Positions 61,758-64,000 of a stretch of 64,000 nt of DNA are shown here, piece by piece. Position 1 is the first letter of the stretch, and the number at the start of each line of letters is the position of its first letter. The position numbers and the translations under genes were made by a program. The stretch is from Paracoccaceae bacterium (GTDB lineage: Bacteria > Pseudomonadota > Alphaproteobacteria > Rhodobacterales > Rhodobacteraceae), in assembly GCA_902554705.1 (NCBI GenBank), contig CACDPP010000001.1:62001-126000 (forward strand), read 5' to 3'. A model generated the notes under the pieces. The model was not told where the DNA came from, made no database searches, and saw only the letters and a program-made list of their open reading frames with translations.

Positions 61758-62957
61758 TTAAATTTTGCGTTCAAGAGCTTTAAAAACTCCCCGCAACTCA
61801 GCCAGGCCCTTTAATCGACCAATAGCAGGATATCCTGGCATTGCATTGCGTCCATGATCATCAAGGATATTCTGACCGTGATCAGGTCGCATGGGAATAG
61901 ACCAATCTTCCCGTCCTTCAGCCTTGCGACGATTTTCTTCTCGAATAATTTCAGAGATAGTCTCAACCATATCTGTATTTCCTGATAAATGCTCGTCTTC
62001 GTAGAAACTAGTTGGTATACTTTCTTGTTCTCTAGTTACATTCCTCAGATGAAGGAAATGAATATGCTTTCCCAGTCGGGAAACCATTCCAGGTAGATCA
62101 TTCTCAAAACTGGTTCCCAACGAGCCAGTACAAAGAGTTATGCCATTAGCCTTACTTGGATAAATATTTACTAACCAATTGTAATCTTCTTCTGAAGACA
62201 TAATACGGGGCAACCCCAGCAAAGGCCATGGAGGATCGTCAGGGTGACAACATAGACGCACTCCCATTTTTTCAGCAGTTGGTACGACAGCATCCAAAAA
62301 ATATTTAAAATTTTCTCTTAGCTTATGGGCATCAATTCCAGAATAACTTTCAAGCCTTCTTTTTACTTCTTGAAAAGTTAATTTCTCGCTAGCACCAGGC
62401 AAACCAGCTGTTATGTTTTTGGTAAGAGTTAATTTTTTTTCTTTTGAAAACCCTTCAAAACGATGTTTTGCCTTGTCCACTAATTTTTTTTCGTAGTCAT
62501 TTTGAGCGTTCATCCGGTCCAAAATGAAACAATCAAAAGCAATGAAATCTAACAAGTCGAAATACATAGCAGTAGCTCCACTAGACATTGGAGCAGCCAA
62601 CTCGGTACGGGTCCAATCAAGAATTGGCATGAAGTTGTAACAAATCACTTTTATGCCGAGTTCTGATAAGTTTTCCATCGACTCAATCCATGCTTTTATG
62701 TGCTCGTCTCGAGGGTGAGAGCCAGTTTTTATAGTTTCACTGACCGGTAAACTTTCAACTACTTGCCATGATAAGTTGGTAGGGTGACTCTTTGATCCAG
62801 AGATTTCAGCCAACCTCGAAGAAATTTCTTCTTTCTTCCAAACCATTCCCGGTTCCAAATGATAAAGTGAGCTAACTATACCAGAGGCACCAGTTTGCCT
62901 AATATCGCTTAAAGTGACCTTATCTTCTGGTCCAAACCACCGCCAAGTTTCAATCAT
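61758..62957 (-). CDS. uxuA: UxuA, mannonate dehydratase
   Basis: UxuA dehydrates D-mannonate to 2-keto-3-deoxygluconate in hexuronate catabolism. The ATG at 62957 opens with MIETWRWFGP, the standard N-terminus; an earlier reading start at 62993 lies inside the dehydrogenase gene. The metal site region includes RLCCHPDDPPWPLLGLPRI (~229-247), HIHFLHLRNV (~310) and MRPDHGQNIL (~368). The length is about 399. Its start overlaps the upstream gene by 8 bases, so the two are coupled. Confidence 0.95.
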   Translation of the reverse strand: MIETWRWFGPEDKVTLSDIRQTGASGIVSSLYHLEPGMVWKKEEISSRLAEISGSKSHPTNLSWQVVESLPVSETIKTGSHPRDEHIKAWIESMENLSELGIKVICYNFMPILDWTRTELAAPMSSGATAMYFDLLDFIAFDCFILDRMNAQNDYEKKLVDKAKHRFEGFSKEKKLTLTKNITAGLPGASEKLTFQEVKRRLESYSGIDAHKLRENFKYFLDAVVPTAEKMGVRLCCHPDDPPWPLLGLPRIMSSEEDYNWLVNIYPSKANGITLCTGSLGTSFENDLPGMVSRLGKHIHFLHLRNVTREQESIPTSFYEDEHLSGNTDMVETISEIIREENRRKAEGREDWSIPMRPDHGQNILDDHGRNAMPGYPAIGRLKGLAELRGVFKALERKI

Positions 62958-64000
62958 GATCACTCCACAAATCAAATTTTGACAAGATCCCAAACCGTTC
63001 CGCTAATAGTTTAAATTGTTCGCTAGTGACCGGGTCAAGAACAACGCCGTTTTTATCTCTTTGGCGAGCAATTTGCCATTCTCTATCTCCTGGTGCCATG
63101 ACAAATGACTTTTGTTTAGCAGTACTATTTCGAAGTAAACTTAGATATCTCTGCATTCCTTCTTTGAATAAATAAGAACCTATAAAACCCTCTGGATCTA
63201 TAGCAATTACAAATGCACCTAATTCTCTTGGCGTTGTCATATCTGGACCAGACATTGGCAACAACTCAGGTGATAGTTTCATACCTGTTAAAACGGCGGA
63301 GAAAATTTCAGAAATTCCCCCAAGTCCCGCTCCTTTAAATCCAAACCGTGCTCCAAGTGGATCAAGCATTTCAGCAATGTGCGGGTCCTGCGTAGAATTT
63401 CCACTTTCATCAGAAGCAACGTCCTGAGGTAAATTTTGATCTAGTGAACGAAACAGTTCAACCCTATTAAAAGGAACCGAACTTGTTGCCATATCAAAAA
63501 GCCAAGGGTCTTGCTCACCTGAAGGAACGGCCATTGAAATTGGGTTAGTACCGTGAAATCTTTCTGCTCCGTCATAAAGTCTTACAAAACTGTCCGAATT
63601 GCAGAAAGCTAATGCAATCATATTTTTTTTGGCAGCGTATAGCGTATAAGCTCCTGTTGGACCAAAGTGAGACGAATTCGTAATACCAACAGCCGCAATA
63701 CCAGTTTTTTTCGCCATTTCAATTGCGTGATCCATTGCCTTGTAGGTTGGCAAGGCTCCTTGAGAGTGATCTCCATCTAGCAACCCGCTACCTAATTTTA
63801 AATTTTTAAAATTAATAGAAGGGTTTTTATTCAGCCTACCAGTCTCCAAAACTTTAATATAGTGAGGTATCAAACGAACCCCATGACTATCCACGCCAAA
63901 GCGAGTGCCATGCATAACGCTAGAAACGCAAGCATTTGCCATGTTTTCGTCCGCACCTATCAAATCAAAAAGCTTAAGACAAAAGTCCTCAATTTTATTA
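62950..64000 (-). CDS. Malate/L-lactate dehydrogenase family oxidoreductase (5'-truncated by window)
   Basis: An Ldh_2-family NAD(P) oxidoreductase, distinct in fold from classical malate dehydrogenase; members act on malate, lactate, sulfolactate, ureidoglycolate or 2,3-diketogulonate. The frame is open to the window end, so 350 residues are seen and a few are missing at the N-terminus. GTRFGVDSHGVRLIPHY, ITNSSHFGPTGAYTLYA and FKGAGLGGISEIFSAVLTG are typical. The setting before uxuA suggests a uronate or keto-acid reductase in the same pathway, perhaps replacing UxuB (inference). Confidence 0.88.
   Translation of the reverse strand, partial: NKIEDFCLKLFDLIGADENMANACVSSVMHGTRFGVDSHGVRLIPHYIKVLETGRLNKNPSINFKNLKLGSGLLDGDHSQGALPTYKAMDHAIEMAKKTGIAAVGITNSSHFGPTGAYTLYAAKKNMIALAFCNSDSFVRLYDGAERFHGTNPISMAVPSGEQDPWLFDMATSSVPFNRVELFRSLDQNLPQDVASDESGNSTQDPHIAEMLDPLGARFGFKGAGLGGISEIFSAVLTGMKLSPELLPMSGPDMTTPRELGAFVIAIDPEGFIGSYLFKEGMQRYLSLLRNSTAKQKSFVMAPGDREWQIARQRDKNGVVLDPVTSEQFKLLAERFGILSKFDLWSDHD

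Noticed and set aside
1-64000. Prophage, insertion sequences, CRISPR arrays, toxin-antitoxin or defence systems
   Set aside because: I saw no transposase, integrase, spaced repeats, cas or phage structural genes in the window.

Overview
The window looks like a chromosomal segment of an AT-rich alphaproteobacterium, most likely a marine Rhodobacterales (roseobacter-related) lineage. The basis is gene order and protein signatures; no database search was run. Supporting signs are the block irr / fabA-fabB-fabI, the run miaB-phoH-ybeY-CorC-lnt-metK-trmB, the run aroA-cmk-rpsA-ihfB-lapA-trpF-trpB, a RibB with a decayed GTP cyclohydrolase II domain next to ribH and nusB, a MmcB protein, a tRNA-His with A at the discriminator, and an alpha-type 6S RNA. 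I see no prophage, insertion sequence, integrase or CRISPR array. Genes are tightly packed and many overlap by 1-14 bases.

Layout. 1-1.6 kb: end of a histidine operon (hisA partial, hisF, hisE). 1.6-4.4 kb, minus strand: a CoA-binding protein and a solitary CoxL-like molybdopterin hydroxylase subunit. 4.5-11.9 kb: tRNA and ribosome maturation (miaB, phoH, ybeY), CorC-like protein, lipoprotein N-acyltransferase, metK, trmB. 12.0-18.8 kb: aroA-cmk, a structured leader, rpsA, ihfB, lapA-like, trpF, trpB. 18.8-24.4 kb, minus strand: valS and the fatty acid genes fabI, fabB, fabA, divergent from irr. 25-32.3 kb, plus strand: a catabolic-looking run (quinone-oxidoreductase-like, haloacid dehalogenase type II, Ser/Thr dehydratase, enol-lactonase, MFS exporter, zinc alcohol dehydrogenase, mandelate racemase family enzyme). 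32.3-37.6 kb, minus strand: an unknown protein, an acyl-CoA ligase, an MsbA-like ABC exporter and a methyltransferase.

38.9-51.6 kb is the most distinctive region. Two Rieske-type oxygenases flank a tightly overlapping operon of two PYROXD2-like FAD oxidoreductases and a GcvT-like folate-dependent methyltransferase, a polyamine/opine-type ABC importer (two permeases, ATPase, separately oriented binding protein) and a monoamine-oxidase-like flavoenzyme. Together these suggest uptake and oxidative N-demethylation or deamination of a methylated or quaternary amine, with methyl groups passed to tetrahydrofolate. The substrate cannot be read from sequence. The first permease has no ATG, GTG or TTG near its expected N-terminus, but has a well-placed Shine-Dalgarno sequence before an ATT codon.

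51.9-60 kb: housekeeping (tRNA-Gly, SRAP protein, alpha/beta hydrolase, lepA, tRNA-His, small conserved protein, mmcB, 6S RNA with a good sigma-70 promoter, nusB, ribH, ribB, rlmB, tRNA-Tyr). 60-64 kb, minus strand: a sugar-acid cluster (HAD-IIB phosphatase, iolB, uxuA, and a malate/lactate-dehydrogenase-family oxidoreductase running off the window).
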